DNA of 64,000 bases from Endozoicomonas euniceicola (lineage in GTDB: Bacteria > Pseudomonadota > Gammaproteobacteria > Pseudomonadales > Endozoicomonadaceae). Made by a program: the position numbers and the translations under genes. Below, in pieces: positions 24,435-33,292 of the stretch; the stretch's first letter is position 1; every line of letters begins with the position of its first letter. Below the pieces are notes generated by a model. That model had not been told where the DNA came from. It saw nothing but the letters and a program-made list of their open reading frames with translations, and ran no database searches. Location: assembly GCF_025562755.1 (NCBI RefSeq), contig NZ_CP103300.1, positions 372,001-436,000 on the forward strand. Direction: 5' to 3'.

Positions 24435-26771
24435 TCACATCAGCGGTCGCTGCCAGTAATGACTGTGCCGCTGTCGCCAGGATCGTAGATCGACCGGTAA
24501 GCCCAGGGTAAATTCAAGCGTCCCGCCTGTAGCCGTGTTGAAAACATCGGTTTCCAGAGCCTCCAGACGGTCAAGCACTTCAGCCGAAGGGTGACCAAAC
24601 CGGTTCAAATATCCCGCCGAGATTAATGTCACTTCAGGCTGAACGGCATTCAGAAAAGCTGATGACCCTGAGTATCGACTGCCGTGGTGAGGCAGTAGCA
24701 GGTAGTCAGACTTCAGAACCTTTGAACCTTTCAGCAACGCTGTTTCAACCCGCCCACTAATATCACCGGTCAGCAACAATGACTGCCCGTTCGCCGTCAC
24801 CTTCAGAACACATGAACGGTCGTTCGTCATGGACCACTGTCCATTGCCAGCAAGAAATTCAAAACGAACCTGATCCCACTCCCAGAACATGCCCGTCTCA
24901 CAGGGATGTACATAACCGGAATAATCGGGTATGCCAGAACCCGCCCAGACACTGGCGACCCGAATGGATGATTTCAAACTATCAAGACCACCGGCATGAT
25001 CCCGATCGCCGTGAGAAATCACCACCCGGTCCAGATTGCTGATCTTCTGCTGCCGGAGGTAAGGCAGCACAACACGTTCAGCCATGGAGTAACGAGGCAA
25101 GACCGCATCGCCGGTATCGTAAAGCAGACTGTGTGAATGGGTACGAATCAACACCGACAACCCCTGCCCCACATCCAGCACCGCTATTTTCGCCAACCCA
25201 AACTCTGGCGTTTTCTGTTTGGGCAATAGCCATGGCAAGAACAAAACCGGCACCAGTCGAAAAAAAGTGAATGCTCCGGGTGCCAGCAAAATAAAAACGG
25301 CCAGCGAGGCAAATGTGACACCAGCCATTCCTGCATCGTGACGTTCAACCACCAGACTTTTAAACAGCGGCTGATCCAGCCAGCCAAGACCCAGCAAAAA
25401 ATACGACATCAGTCGATCAAGCAGTACCAGCAGCCATTGAAACAAAGTAAGGGAGAACAAACTCAACAACAGGGCAAAAAGCGCCGCCGGCACCATCAAA
25501 CCGGCAACAAAAGGAATAGCGATAAGATTGATCACAGGCGACAGCAGACTCACACCCTGACCATTAAACAACAACAGCGGAAACAGCAACAGAAATACAA
25601 GCCACTGAGAATGCCCCCAGCGCTGCCAGTATTCATTCATTCCCAGACGTCCGACAAACCCATAAAGCAAAACAGCGACAGCAGCAAAAGAGTACCATAA
25701 GCCAGCACTGGTAATAGCCAGCGGATCAATCGTTAACACCAGAGCCAGTGCCAAAAGGTAGAGCGTTGAAGGCTTCGCCCGGATACCGAACAACGGACCC
25801 GACAGAGCCAGCCCGGTCATCACCAGTGCTCGCTGTACCGGAACAGTAAATCCGGCAAGAACGGCGTATGAGAGCGCCATCAACAAAGCCATCACAGCAG
25901 CAATAACGGGCAAAGGTACCCGATTGACCGGCAACAGTCCCAGACGCCCCAGCATCAGGGTCAACCAGAACCCAAGCCCTGCCATAAGTCCGATATGCAA
26001 CCCTGAAATCACCATCAGGTGCGTGGTGCCGGTCTGATTTAGCTGCTGCCACTGCGTAGGCAAAACACCGGACTTGTCGCCAGTCATCAGCGCAATCAAC
26101 AGGCCGGACGAATCGCTCTGTAACAGTGATTTAACGGTTATGGCAATACGCTGCCGTAACTGATCACGCCAGTCCACCAGAGAGAAACCTCCCTCCCCCA
26201 GCCATATCCCTGAAACCACATAACCGGTCGCCTGTATCCCCTCTCTGGCTGCCCATGCCTGCATATCGAACACACCGGGACTGCTGTTTCCCAGCGGAGG
26301 TTTTAACTTAACCGTCAGCAACCACTGATCACCGGGTTGCAACTCTGGCCCTCCGTACCAGCTCAGACGAAGCTGTTTAAAGGGCGCTTCCTGACCCGGC
26401 AAGAGGGAAACATTAAAGCGCTGAAAATCCCCCAGGTCTGATGGCAACCCCTGAACCTTTGCCTTCATTGTCAACACCTGCCCATACAATCCCTTTTCCA
26501 CCCACAGATTTTGAGTACTGACGGCATGATAGAAACCGACAGTAAGCCCCAGCAGATAAAACACCGCTGGAATTCTCAGGCGAGAGCAACCTGCACAGAG
26601 CGGTATCAATGGCAACAGCAAAACGCCGATAACCTTCAGGCAGAGAGGCAGTGACGGCCCCAGACACAAAGTCGCAAGAACAATGGCAGCGATATACGTA
26701 AAAACACAACTGCCCAGACGGATAGAGTGTTTGTTATTTTCAGGGCATAATAGGCGGGTTTTGTTTGTCAC
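24435..26771 (-). CDS. comEC: ComEC/Rec2-family DNA uptake channel protein
   Basis: Inner-membrane channel for transport of single-stranded DNA in natural transformation. The 778-residue product has an N-terminal soluble domain (DUF4131 region), a central Competence domain with many membrane helices (signature LMTGDKSG, TGTTHLMVISGLHIGL) and a C-terminal metallo-beta-lactamase-like domain (LLYDTGD, VVISHGDRDHAGGLDSL, LPHHGS). Length and order are as in the family. The start at 26771 is a GTG without a clear ribosome binding site and is uncertain. It is upstream of exbB in the conserved cluster, now separated by two accessory genes, and divergent from the DUF2062 gene. Confidence 0.93.
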   Translation of the reverse strand: MTNKTRLLCPENNKHSIRLGSCVFTYIAAIVLATLCLGPSLPLCLKVIGVLLLPLIPLCAGCSRLRIPAVFYLLGLTVGFYHAVSTQNLWVEKGLYGQVLTMKAKVQGLPSDLGDFQRFNVSLLPGQEAPFKQLRLSWYGGPELQPGDQWLLTVKLKPPLGNSSPGVFDMQAWAAREGIQATGYVVSGIWLGEGGFSLVDWRDQLRQRIAITVKSLLQSDSSGLLIALMTGDKSGVLPTQWQQLNQTGTTHLMVISGLHIGLMAGLGFWLTLMLGRLGLLPVNRVPLPVIAAVMALLMALSYAVLAGFTVPVQRALVMTGLALSGPLFGIRAKPSTLYLLALALVLTIDPLAITSAGLWYSFAAVAVLLYGFVGRLGMNEYWQRWGHSQWLVFLLLFPLLLFNGQGVSLLSPVINLIAIPFVAGLMVPAALFALLLSLFSLTLFQWLLVLLDRLMSYFLLGLGWLDQPLFKSLVVERHDAGMAGVTFASLAVFILLAPGAFTFFRLVPVLFLPWLLPKQKTPEFGLAKIAVLDVGQGLSVLIRTHSHSLLYDTGDAVLPRYSMAERVVLPYLRQQKISNLDRVVISHGDRDHAGGLDSLKSSIRVASVWAGSGIPDYSGYVHPCETGMFWEWDQVRFEFLAGNGQWSMTNDRSCVLKVTANGQSLLLTGDISGRVETALLKGSKVLKSDYLLLPHHGSRYSGSSAFLNAVQPEVTLISAGYLNRFGHPSAEVLDRLEALETDVFNTATGGTLEFTLGLPVDLRSWRQRHSHYWQRPLM

Positions 26772-26845
26772 AATTGTTGAGTGCCGCTACGCGCAACCTG
26801 TGTATGCAAAGCCATTGCAAGACAGCATAGTCGTTAACTGGCCAG

Positions 26846-26865
26846 TCAATCAGTCTATTGATTGA
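26846..26865. promoter_or_regulatory. Inverted repeat in the comEC-DUF2062 divergent region
   Basis: TCAATCA and TGATTGA, seven bases each, flank a six-base spacer in the 232-bp intergenic region. It could be a regulator binding site or a small hairpin. Its function is unknown. Confidence 0.35.
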
Positions 26866-27003
26866 GACCTGCAGTATCGCTCGTCCCAAGGAACCTGAAC
26901 AGGCTTCAATTTGAATGATGTACTTTAGCGAGAAACATCTACACTGTGTTGGAATATCTTAACAATGCAGAAGACTGCCTGATCATAAACCCATGCGCCC
27001 ACG

Positions 27004-27594
27004 ATGAAAAAATTCGCCTTTTTTCAAGACCGTGGGCGACCCGCAAGAGAGACCGTTAGGGACATGGCGAAAAAACTGATACAGCGCTATCTTCCAGACC
27101 CGAAAAGCATTATAGAAAACCGCTATCTGGCTTTTCTGGGTAAAGCCCTGCACAACCCGAACCTCTGGCACCTGAATCGTCGCTCGGCCGCCAGTGCTTT
27201 TTTCGTTGGCGTCTTTGTTGCGTTTATCCCGATTCCGTTTCAGATGGTTGTGGCCGCTACCCTGGCAGTGGTCTGTCGCTGCAACCTGCCACTGTCTGTT
27301 GCCCTGGTCTGGATTACCAATCCACTGACCATGCCAGCCATTTTCTATTTTACCTATAACGTTGGTTGTTATATCCTCAACATTCCTGTCAGCGAGACCT
27401 CCTTTGAGCTGACGATTCACGGGGTTGGAGTTGAACTGGTTAGGGTGTGGAAACCGTTATTTCTGGGTTCCATAGTGACCGGAGTGATAGCTGGCGCACT
27501 GTGCTACTTTCTGATCCGCCTGTACTGGCGCTGGAATGTTATTCATAACTGGCAACAACGCCGAAACCGCAAACGTCCACCCCGATCCGATTAA
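27004..27594 (+). CDS. DUF2062 membrane protein
   Basis: A 196-residue protein of the DUF2062 family, seen across proteobacteria and often near comEC. Visible family features are YLPDPKSI, NPNLWHLNRRSAASAFFVGVF, PFQMVVAATLAV and LVWITNPLTMPAIFYFTYNVG. Three membrane segments are predicted (about 60-95, 105-122 and 150-175), with a basic C-terminal tail. The function is not established. The ATG at 27064 is an alternative start, since homology begins with KKLIQRYLPDP. Confidence 0.88.
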   Translation: MKKFAFFQDRGRPARETVRDMAKKLIQRYLPDPKSIIENRYLAFLGKALHNPNLWHLNRRSAASAFFVGVFVAFIPIPFQMVVAATLAVVCRCNLPLSVALVWITNPLTMPAIFYFTYNVGCYILNIPVSETSFELTIHGVGVELVRVWKPLFLGSIVTGVIAGALCYFLIRLYWRWNVIHNWQQRRNRKRPPRSD

Positions 27595-27613
27595 CAGCAA
27601 TTCGATTACAGTC

Positions 27614-27904
27614 ATGCAAAGAAGCTTCCAAAAGCGCAAGCCCAAACTGGAAGGCCGCGGCGTTCTTGAAAAAATTATCACCGATGGTCCACACAGCGAC
27701 TGGCTGGGCATGCCAGACTACTTCATTCACACCCTGACCGTTGCAGGGGAAGAATACAAATACCTGGCAGCTGAAAAAACACTGGGTGTTAGCGAAGGCG
27801 ACACCGTCGTATTCCGTTACAAGGAACAAGGCAAGGAAAAGCGCATCGACAAGCGCTCTCTGGGAATTTACATCGACCCGGCCCAGTATATGCGGGACTC
27901 CTGA
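27614..27904 (+). CDS. Small uncharacterised basic protein (96 residues)
   Basis: Family not recognised. The product starts MQRSFQKRKPKLEGRG and is about 96 residues, soluble and rich in Lys and Asp. Alternation of beta-prone segments (DYFIHTLTVAGEEYKYLAA, GDTVVFRYKEQG) suggests a small beta-barrel such as an OB or SH3-like fold; that is inference. It lies 19 bp after the DUF2062 gene and is probably cotranscribed. The frame is open upstream to 27536, overlapping DUF2062, so the start is uncertain. Confidence 0.65.
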   Translation: MQRSFQKRKPKLEGRGVLEKIITDGPHSDWLGMPDYFIHTLTVAGEEYKYLAAEKTLGVSEGDTVVFRYKEQGKEKRIDKRSLGIYIDPAQYMRDS

Positions 27905-28121
27905 AACAGCCTACCCTGTGCGTGCGATGATATCTGCATCGCTGCACAGCCTTGCCGCCAATAACATGAACCACTACTCGTGAATCACAATGACCCCAAA
28001 ATCGTCTGGTTAAATATTCTTAACCAATGTCCGCATCTGTTTCTACACTTTTCAGACGGTCTTCAGACATTCAGAGATTTTTTGCAAAGTGAGCTCTTCA
28101 AGTTCTCCCTCACCCTTCAAA

Positions 28122-28736
28122 ATGCACAAAACAGTACTGGATGGAAAATTCATCCTGTTTACCTGCAACAGGCATAGCAGTAATGTTCAGAACCTGCTTC
28201 TTTTAGCACACTCGGCCGTACCCCACTCCTGGAGTACGGCCGGTATTTTCAGGCGTATAGCCGGAACTCACAGCTTTACAGTTCCCAGCTGGACAAGTCT
28301 TTATTTTTACACGCCGCACGGCTATACCATCATCGTTCCTAAATACGATGACAGTGGAGTTTACAAGCTTGATGGCTTCATGCTGGGTGAATTCCCTCCT
28401 CTGGAAGCCATACTGCCCGGAGAAACTGTGCTTGACTATATTCTGGGATACCAGTTCCCATTTCCCAGCGACGAGCATATGCATCGGTATCTCAACACCT
28501 CCAGGTTTAATCCGAATTGCTCGTATCTCGATCAACATCCGTTTCGAATTTATGACATTATCACCCCGGCACCCAATGCGCCGGTATATTCATGCCTGAA
28601 AGAATTGCTTGATACACTTTATGTGATGGGTCATGTCTATCCGAGAATTCATTGCATATTTTGCCGTTATGAGTCAGGGTCGGAGCTTAGAAATTATCTA
28701 CCAGGCTACCACAACCCTCCCTTCAGCCAGTCGTAG
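28122..28736 (+). CDS. Uncharacterised protein, possibly of the Stv putative-adhesin type
   Basis: A 204-residue product with no signal peptide. The segments NLLLLAHSAV, FTVPSWTSLYFYTPHGYTI and a C-terminal IHCIFCRYE resemble, as far as I remember them, the Stv-type putative adhesin domain of proteobacterial effectors and adhesins (AHG, FYxPHG, HCxFCR). I am not certain of this. The frame opens at a GTG (28089); I prefer the ATG at 28122. It faces lolD tail to tail. No ribosome binding site is evident. It may be an accessory gene. Confidence 0.6.
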   Translation: MHKTVLDGKFILFTCNRHSSNVQNLLLLAHSAVPHSWSTAGIFRRIAGTHSFTVPSWTSLYFYTPHGYTIIVPKYDDSGVYKLDGFMLGEFPPLEAILPGETVLDYILGYQFPFPSDEHMHRYLNTSRFNPNCSYLDQHPFRIYDIITPAPNAPVYSCLKELLDTLYVMGHVYPRIHCIFCRYESGSELRNYLPGYHNPPFSQS

Positions 28737-28802
28737 AACACCGCTTCCTGCGATCTCAAACATGATCACTTTTTAAGGAGCAGGAAACAGTGCCTTACAT
28801 TG

Positions 28803-29525
28803 CTAACTCAACACCAGGCTACCATCTTCAAGCAGACAGGTTTTATCCATCTGCTCAGCAAAGGCCATATCATGGGTCACCACAATAAAGCTCGTGGTCA
28901 GCTCTCTGGATAAATCAGTCATCAACTCGTGAATCCTGGACGCGGTATTGGGATCCAGGTTGCCAGTTGGCTCATCCATAAACACCAGATCCGGTTGTGT
29001 CACCAACGCCCGGGCAATAGCCACACGCTGTCGTTCACCACCCGACAATTCAGCGGGCTTATGCTTCACCCTGTGTGACATTCCCACCAGCTCCAGCATC
29101 TGCTTTGACTGCTGTCGAACCGCCTTCAACGACATACCCTTGCGTAATAAAAGTGGCATGGAAACATTTTCCAGTGCGGTAAATTCCGGCAACAGGTGAT
29201 GAAACTGATAGACAAAACCCAGGTGCTGGTTACGCAGGCGATTCTGCTCCCGGTCTTTCATGTGTGCCAGAGCATGTCCACAGACCAGCACTTCACCGGA
29301 GCTGGGCTGATCCAGCCCTGCCAGTAATTGCAGCAGCGTGGTTTTACCGGAACCGGAGGCCCCGACAATGGCAATACGTTCAGACGGAGAAACATGAAGG
29401 TTAACGTCTTTCAGAATCTTCAGTTCCTGGGGCCCTTCATCAAAACTCTTTGCCAGTGCCGTACATTTTAATACGTCGTTTCTCTGTTCTTTCATAGCTG
29501 ATTCTGTCATAGCCTGCTCAGTCAT
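28803..29525 (-). CDS. lolD: Lipoprotein-releasing ABC transporter ATPase LolD
   Basis: ATPase that powers release of outer-membrane lipoproteins from the inner membrane to LolA. The 240-residue product has the Walker A GASGSGKTT, the signature LSGGERQR, the Walker B FMDEPTGNLD and the H-loop VVTHDMAFAEQ, with LolD-type spacing. I chose the ATG at 29525 because it overlaps the lolC stop (ATGACTGA), which indicates translational coupling. Upstream in-frame codons to 29561 lie within lolC. Confidence 0.94.
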   Translation of the reverse strand: MTEQAMTESAMKEQRNDVLKCTALAKSFDEGPQELKILKDVNLHVSPSERIAIVGASGSGKTTLLQLLAGLDQPSSGEVLVCGHALAHMKDREQNRLRNQHLGFVYQFHHLLPEFTALENVSMPLLLRKGMSLKAVRQQSKQMLELVGMSHRVKHKPAELSGGERQRVAIARALVTQPDLVFMDEPTGNLDPNTASRIHELMTDLSRELTTSFIVVTHDMAFAEQMDKTCLLEDGSLVLS

Positions 29526-30762
29526 AACGTAGCGCCTCCGCTGGTTGAGTTTTGGAAGCACGCCAGGCCGGGTACAGAGTCGCCAGAAAACTCATCAACA
29601 GACCCGCCACACTGATCACAGCGACATCCTGCCATTGAAGTTCAGAAGGGAGATAAGAAATAAAATAGACATCCGGACTCAGGAAACGAATACTCAGCAC
29701 CTGCTCAATGGTTGACACAATACCGGCCACATTCAAAGCCGCAATCACACCCAGTACCACACCCAGCACCGTACCAATGATACCGATCAGGGAACCCTGC
29801 ACCATAAAGATACCCATAATGGTTCTCGGGCTGGCACCCAGCGTCCGCAGGATAGCGATATCAGACTGCTTATCCGTCACCACCATGACCAGGGTAGAGA
29901 CAATATTAAACGCAGCCACGGCAACAATGAGGGTCAGCAACAAACCCACCATGGTTTTTTCCATTTGAATCGCCTGGAACAAACGTCCCTGGGTACGGGT
30001 CCAGTCCTGCACAAAGTAACGTCCGGGCAGTGTCATCGCCAGATCCCAGGCAATCGCCGGAGCCCGGAACAGATCGTGCATTTTCAGACGGATACCTTCC
30101 ACGCCTTCCGGCACCCGCAGAAAACGGGCAGCGTCCTGAATATGGATATAAGAAAGACTGCCGTCCAGGTCAGCCCCAACAGAGAACAACCCGACCACGG
30201 TAAAGCGTCGCATTCTTGGAAACACTCCGGCCAGATTCACATTGGCTTCCGGCAGAACCATGGTCACTTTATCGCCCAGGGTCACACCAAGATACTGGGC
30301 AGACAGTTCACCCAGAACAATCCCAAACTCCCCCGGTTTCAGGTCATCCAGCGATCCCTGAACCATGTGGTTATTGATGATGGACACCTGCTTCTCATAC
30401 TCAGGGTCAATACCATACACCATGGTTCCACGCACAGAACTGCCATTCGCCAGCATACCCTGACCATCAATAAACGGGGCAGCGGCTTCCACGCCGTTGA
30501 ATTCAACAGCCCGTTCCAGCATCTCCTGCCACTCCGACATCCCCCCACTCACCGCAGTAATAGAGGCGTGAGGAACCATGCCCAGAATTCGGGTGCGCAG
30601 CTCCCGGTCAAAGCCGTTCATCACCGACATAACGATAATCAGCACACAGACACCGAGCGTCAGCCCGATCATCGACATCAACGAAATAAAGGAAATAAAA
30701 TGATTCCGCCGCTTGGCTCGCGTATACCGCAAACCAATGAAAAAGGGTAAGGGTCTGAACAT
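29518..30762 (-). CDS. lolC: Lipoprotein-releasing ABC transporter permease LolC/LolE
   Basis: A 414-residue inner-membrane protein with an N-terminal membrane helix (SFISLMSMIGLTLGVCVLIIV), a large periplasmic domain (about 50-265) and three C-terminal helices (FtsX-type permease), ending SKTQPAEALRYD as in LolC/LolE. Only one permease gene is seen beside lolD, so the exporter may be the single-permease (LolF-like) form unless a second permease is encoded elsewhere. It is translationally coupled to lolD. Confidence 0.92.
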   Translation of the reverse strand: MFRPLPFFIGLRYTRAKRRNHFISFISLMSMIGLTLGVCVLIIVMSVMNGFDRELRTRILGMVPHASITAVSGGMSEWQEMLERAVEFNGVEAAAPFIDGQGMLANGSSVRGTMVYGIDPEYEKQVSIINNHMVQGSLDDLKPGEFGIVLGELSAQYLGVTLGDKVTMVLPEANVNLAGVFPRMRRFTVVGLFSVGADLDGSLSYIHIQDAARFLRVPEGVEGIRLKMHDLFRAPAIAWDLAMTLPGRYFVQDWTRTQGRLFQAIQMEKTMVGLLLTLIVAVAAFNIVSTLVMVVTDKQSDIAILRTLGASPRTIMGIFMVQGSLIGIIGTVLGVVLGVIAALNVAGIVSTIEQVLSIRFLSPDVYFISYLPSELQWQDVAVISVAGLLMSFLATLYPAWRASKTQPAEALRYD

Positions 30763-30875
30763 TCAATCCGGGTCCAGTGACGGCCAGTCTTTTCACAAAC
30801 AAAAGCCAGCCAAATTAATTGTAAGGAAGTTCGCCATTATAACCTGAAAATGGCCAGCGGCGAGGCTGCAACCCA

Positions 30876-30923
30876 TGAAAAAAGTAAAGCCCTGCCAGCC
30901 AGATCTTTACAAAAGGCAGGGGC
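30876..30923 (-). terminator. Rho-independent terminator after the GGWG-repeat gene
   Basis: On the minus strand the stem CCCTGCC/GGCAGGG is followed by TTTACTTTTTTC. It lies in a segment (30875-30975) that is repeated, with changes, at 32144-32240 after the next gene upstream. Confidence 0.7.
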
Positions 30924-30998
30924 GGTATGCCCACCTATCGGCCAGAGTCCGGGCTCCTGACCTTGGTTTTATTCTTTAAGCGCCAACACGCAGGAGTT

Positions 30999-32006
30999 CT
31001 AATTCGCCGCAACTCCTGAACCACTACTTCCACCTCCCCAACCACCTCCCCAACCACTTCCCCAACCACCTCCCCAACCACCTCCCCAACCACCTGCCCA
31101 ATCATCGTTATTTTGGCAGTTTTCAGGCGGAGAGCCCCAGAAATCATCATCTTCTCTCTCCTCTGTTGTTGACACGGCTTCTGGTTTAACTACTTTCAGA
31201 AGTTCTACAAAATGAAGTTCACCAGGTACTACTTTTCCAGAAGCAGAAAGCTGGTTAGTTAATGAATGGCATATAACTGGTGGAACTTTGTCTCCTAATG
31301 GCCGGGGCAGGAAAGGCTGTGGAAATCCATGAGTTATATCAGGCTCAATGAGAGCAATCAGAACGAGATGAAGCAGCCTATGGAGGTTGGCCGGATTAAA
31401 ATAGAAAGGAGCAACAGGCAGCCCATTAGTGCATACGCCTCTTTTCAAACACCATCCAGATGAGGAAAGACTGTTTTTTTTACAAGAGTAACGAATGCCC
31501 TGAGGGGTAGCATTGATCATTGGGTCAACTGAAACCCCGTCAATAGAGCACAGTCTGCCCTGATGACCATGTTGTACATTCAGCTGTTGTGTTGGAGGGC
31601 ACTTATATTTAAATAGTTTGTCGCTATAAAACCATTTACAGGAAGCGCCCAATTGCTCCCTGAAACTATTAATTATGAGCGACTGGTATGTAGCGTGATC
31701 AGCGTCATAGTTATCTAAAGATGGCACGCTCCCCCCTCGCTGAGGGCGCCATAAAACAGGGCCTGAAAACTCCAACGTTCCATCTTGTTGCCCGATAGGC
31801 ATGAGAGCGATAATAATGGGTACGCCTGATGCTCGAAGCATAATAACTGAAGCCGTTCGATATCGGTCATTAATGGCAACCCCCCCCACAATCTTCACAC
31901 TCTTTCTATCTTCGCTTGCCTTGGTAATTAAATAATTTCGACAATAGCCTGACGACACCTTAATGCACAGAAGAGTAATCAGCACCACTATAAAAGCCTT
32001 TCTCAT
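30999..32006 (-). CDS. Secreted protein with C-terminal GGWG repeats
   Basis: Family not recognised. A 335-residue product with a signal peptide (AFIVVLITLLCIKVSSGYC, residues 4-22), ten or so cysteines in the mature part (for example SCKWFY, YKCPP, LCSIDG, YSCKK, WCLKRGVC) and an acidic stretch before a C-terminal run of GGWG-type repeats. The repeats are coded by 12-bp units at 31029-31100. Paired cysteines fit a disulfide-bonded extracytoplasmic protein. It is followed by a terminator. Confidence 0.75.
   Translation of the reverse strand: MRKAFIVVLITLLCIKVSSGYCRNYLITKASEDRKSVKIVGGVAINDRYRTASVIMLRASGVPIIIALMPIGQQDGTLEFSGPVLWRPQRGGSVPSLDNYDADHATYQSLIINSFREQLGASCKWFYSDKLFKYKCPPTQQLNVQHGHQGRLCSIDGVSVDPMINATPQGIRYSCKKNSLSSSGWCLKRGVCTNGLPVAPFYFNPANLHRLLHLVLIALIEPDITHGFPQPFLPRPLGDKVPPVICHSLTNQLSASGKVVPGELHFVELLKVVKPEAVSTTEEREDDDFWGSPPENCQNNDDWAGGWGGGWGGGWGSGWGGGWGGGSSGSGVAAN
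31029..31100. repeat. Tandem 12-bp repeats encoding GGWG
   Basis: About six units of ccacctccccaa with single-base variants, at the 3' end of the preceding gene. The period is a multiple of three. Confidence 0.85.
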
Positions 32007-32059
32007 AAAAACTATTTTCCAGAGTTTAGAGTCATCGTATCTGTTTGTGCCATACCAAA

Positions 32060-32155
32060 ATGGCTCTAACCAGAGAACTTAAGGATTACCCAGAACACCT
32101 TAGCCTTGACTTTGATGCTTTGCGTCAGCGAGCCTTCTCCAATATGAAAAAGTAA
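32060..32155 (+). other. Short open frame of 31 codons, possible gene relic
   Basis: The plus strand reads MALTRELKDYPEHLSLDFDA and on to RQRAFSNMKK then a stop, in the gap between the two secreted-protein genes. It looks protein-like but matches nothing I know and may be the tail of a lost gene. Confidence 0.3.
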
Positions 32156-32201
32156 AGTCTGCCAGCCAGGTCTTTACAAAATGCAGGGGCACCATGCTCG
32201 C

Positions 32202-33170
32202 CTACTGGCCAGAATCTAACCTTCGTTTTATTCTCATACAGGCACCAAGGGTCATTGCTATGGCAAACACAGGAATAACTATGAAGACCACTATCAACTT
32301 TACTACCCTTACCGTTGTGGAATCTTTGTTGCAATAAAGTTTGTCGCCACTGCCATAACAGCCGTTTTCACACTCTTTGAATTTGCAGGCTCCTGCCTCA
32401 CAGTAACTTTTCTCAAGCGTAAATGTGCATGTCGCACCCGAAGCGCACCGAATTAATTCCCGGCAACGAGAGTTATTCCGGATGGCGTGATAGGTCACTG
32501 AACAAATGTTCTCATCGTCACAAAAATCGTCGCAGGGTGAATGGTCAGGACACTCCAAAGTATGATTCCCAAGGTGTTTGTAAACAGTAACTGACCTCTT
32601 TTGTCTTATTCGCTTCCTGTCATCGTACCGTTCACATTGACTGCTGCCTCCCGGGCTGCTTTCTCCTGAAAAAATACACATTAATTCCATCCCCAAAAAT
32701 ACAGGACTACCCGAAACCAATCCTGCGGGGGGCGCTAAAATCCGATACCCCAGTTGCGGCTCAATGGTAAGACGGACGGCGACAGAATGAAAAACGACAG
32801 TGTTATCATGCCTGAATTCCGGATACCAGGCCGTTGCGCTCAAGCGGTCTGCGGGAATGTTTTCTACGGTGTCGGAGAAACGAACAACATCAGGTGCCCT
32901 AATGTTCCCTTTTTCAATGACCAGTCTGTCAGCGGTGTGGGTGATGGCCTGAACAAACTGGACATCAGTAAGCTGAAGAACACGATCCCGGCACTGTTTA
33001 CTGGTAATAAAGTTTTGGTTATCTTCTTCCCGGTAAGCCATGCAGGGCGAATAGCTGGCGTAAATATTACTGAGAGTGACCAGTTTTTCTTCCGGGTGTG
33101 GAGCCAAACTGGCAAGACCGTGATTAAAAGACCAGAAAACAGTAATGACAACAGCCAGAATAGTTCTCAT
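32202..33170 (-). CDS. Cysteine-rich secreted protein with C-terminal membrane anchor
   Basis: Family not recognised. A 322-residue product with a signal peptide (TILAVVITVFWSFNHGLA, residues 3-20). An N-terminal domain of about 170 residues follows. A cysteine-rich region (about 205-285) has more than a dozen cysteines in EGF- or disintegrin-like spacing, such as LECPDHSPCDDFCDDENIC and CEAGACKFKECENGC. A membrane helix (VVKLIVVFIVIPVFAIAMTL, about 290-309) and a short basic tail complete it. This resembles a eukaryotic type I membrane protein. It is adjacent to the RING-ankyrin array and to the GGWG protein. Confidence 0.75.
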   Translation of the reverse strand: MRTILAVVITVFWSFNHGLASLAPHPEEKLVTLSNIYASYSPCMAYREEDNQNFITSKQCRDRVLQLTDVQFVQAITHTADRLVIEKGNIRAPDVVRFSDTVENIPADRLSATAWYPEFRHDNTVVFHSVAVRLTIEPQLGYRILAPPAGLVSGSPVFLGMELMCIFSGESSPGGSSQCERYDDRKRIRQKRSVTVYKHLGNHTLECPDHSPCDDFCDDENICSVTYHAIRNNSRCRELIRCASGATCTFTLEKSYCEAGACKFKECENGCYGSGDKLYCNKDSTTVRVVKLIVVFIVIPVFAIAMTLGACMRIKRRLDSGQ

Positions 33171-33224
33171 GGTAGCCTGCGGCAGTAGCCATAACAGAAA
33201 AAGTCAATCTGGACTACAATTTCC

Positions 33225-33292
33225 AGCCCCGCCACAACCGTTTTTATCCCACTTAATCCACTTCAGGCAGTCTTCCCGTTCAAAGCGATGAT
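33225..33292 (-). pseudogene. Short rlmL relic at the left edge of the RING-ankyrin array
   Basis: The minus strand gives NHRFEREDCLKWIKWDKN, which corresponds to the RlmL region just before the FIDPPTF motif. It breaks off after this, unlike the longer relics in the other spacers. It marks the end of the repeated unit. Confidence 0.6.
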
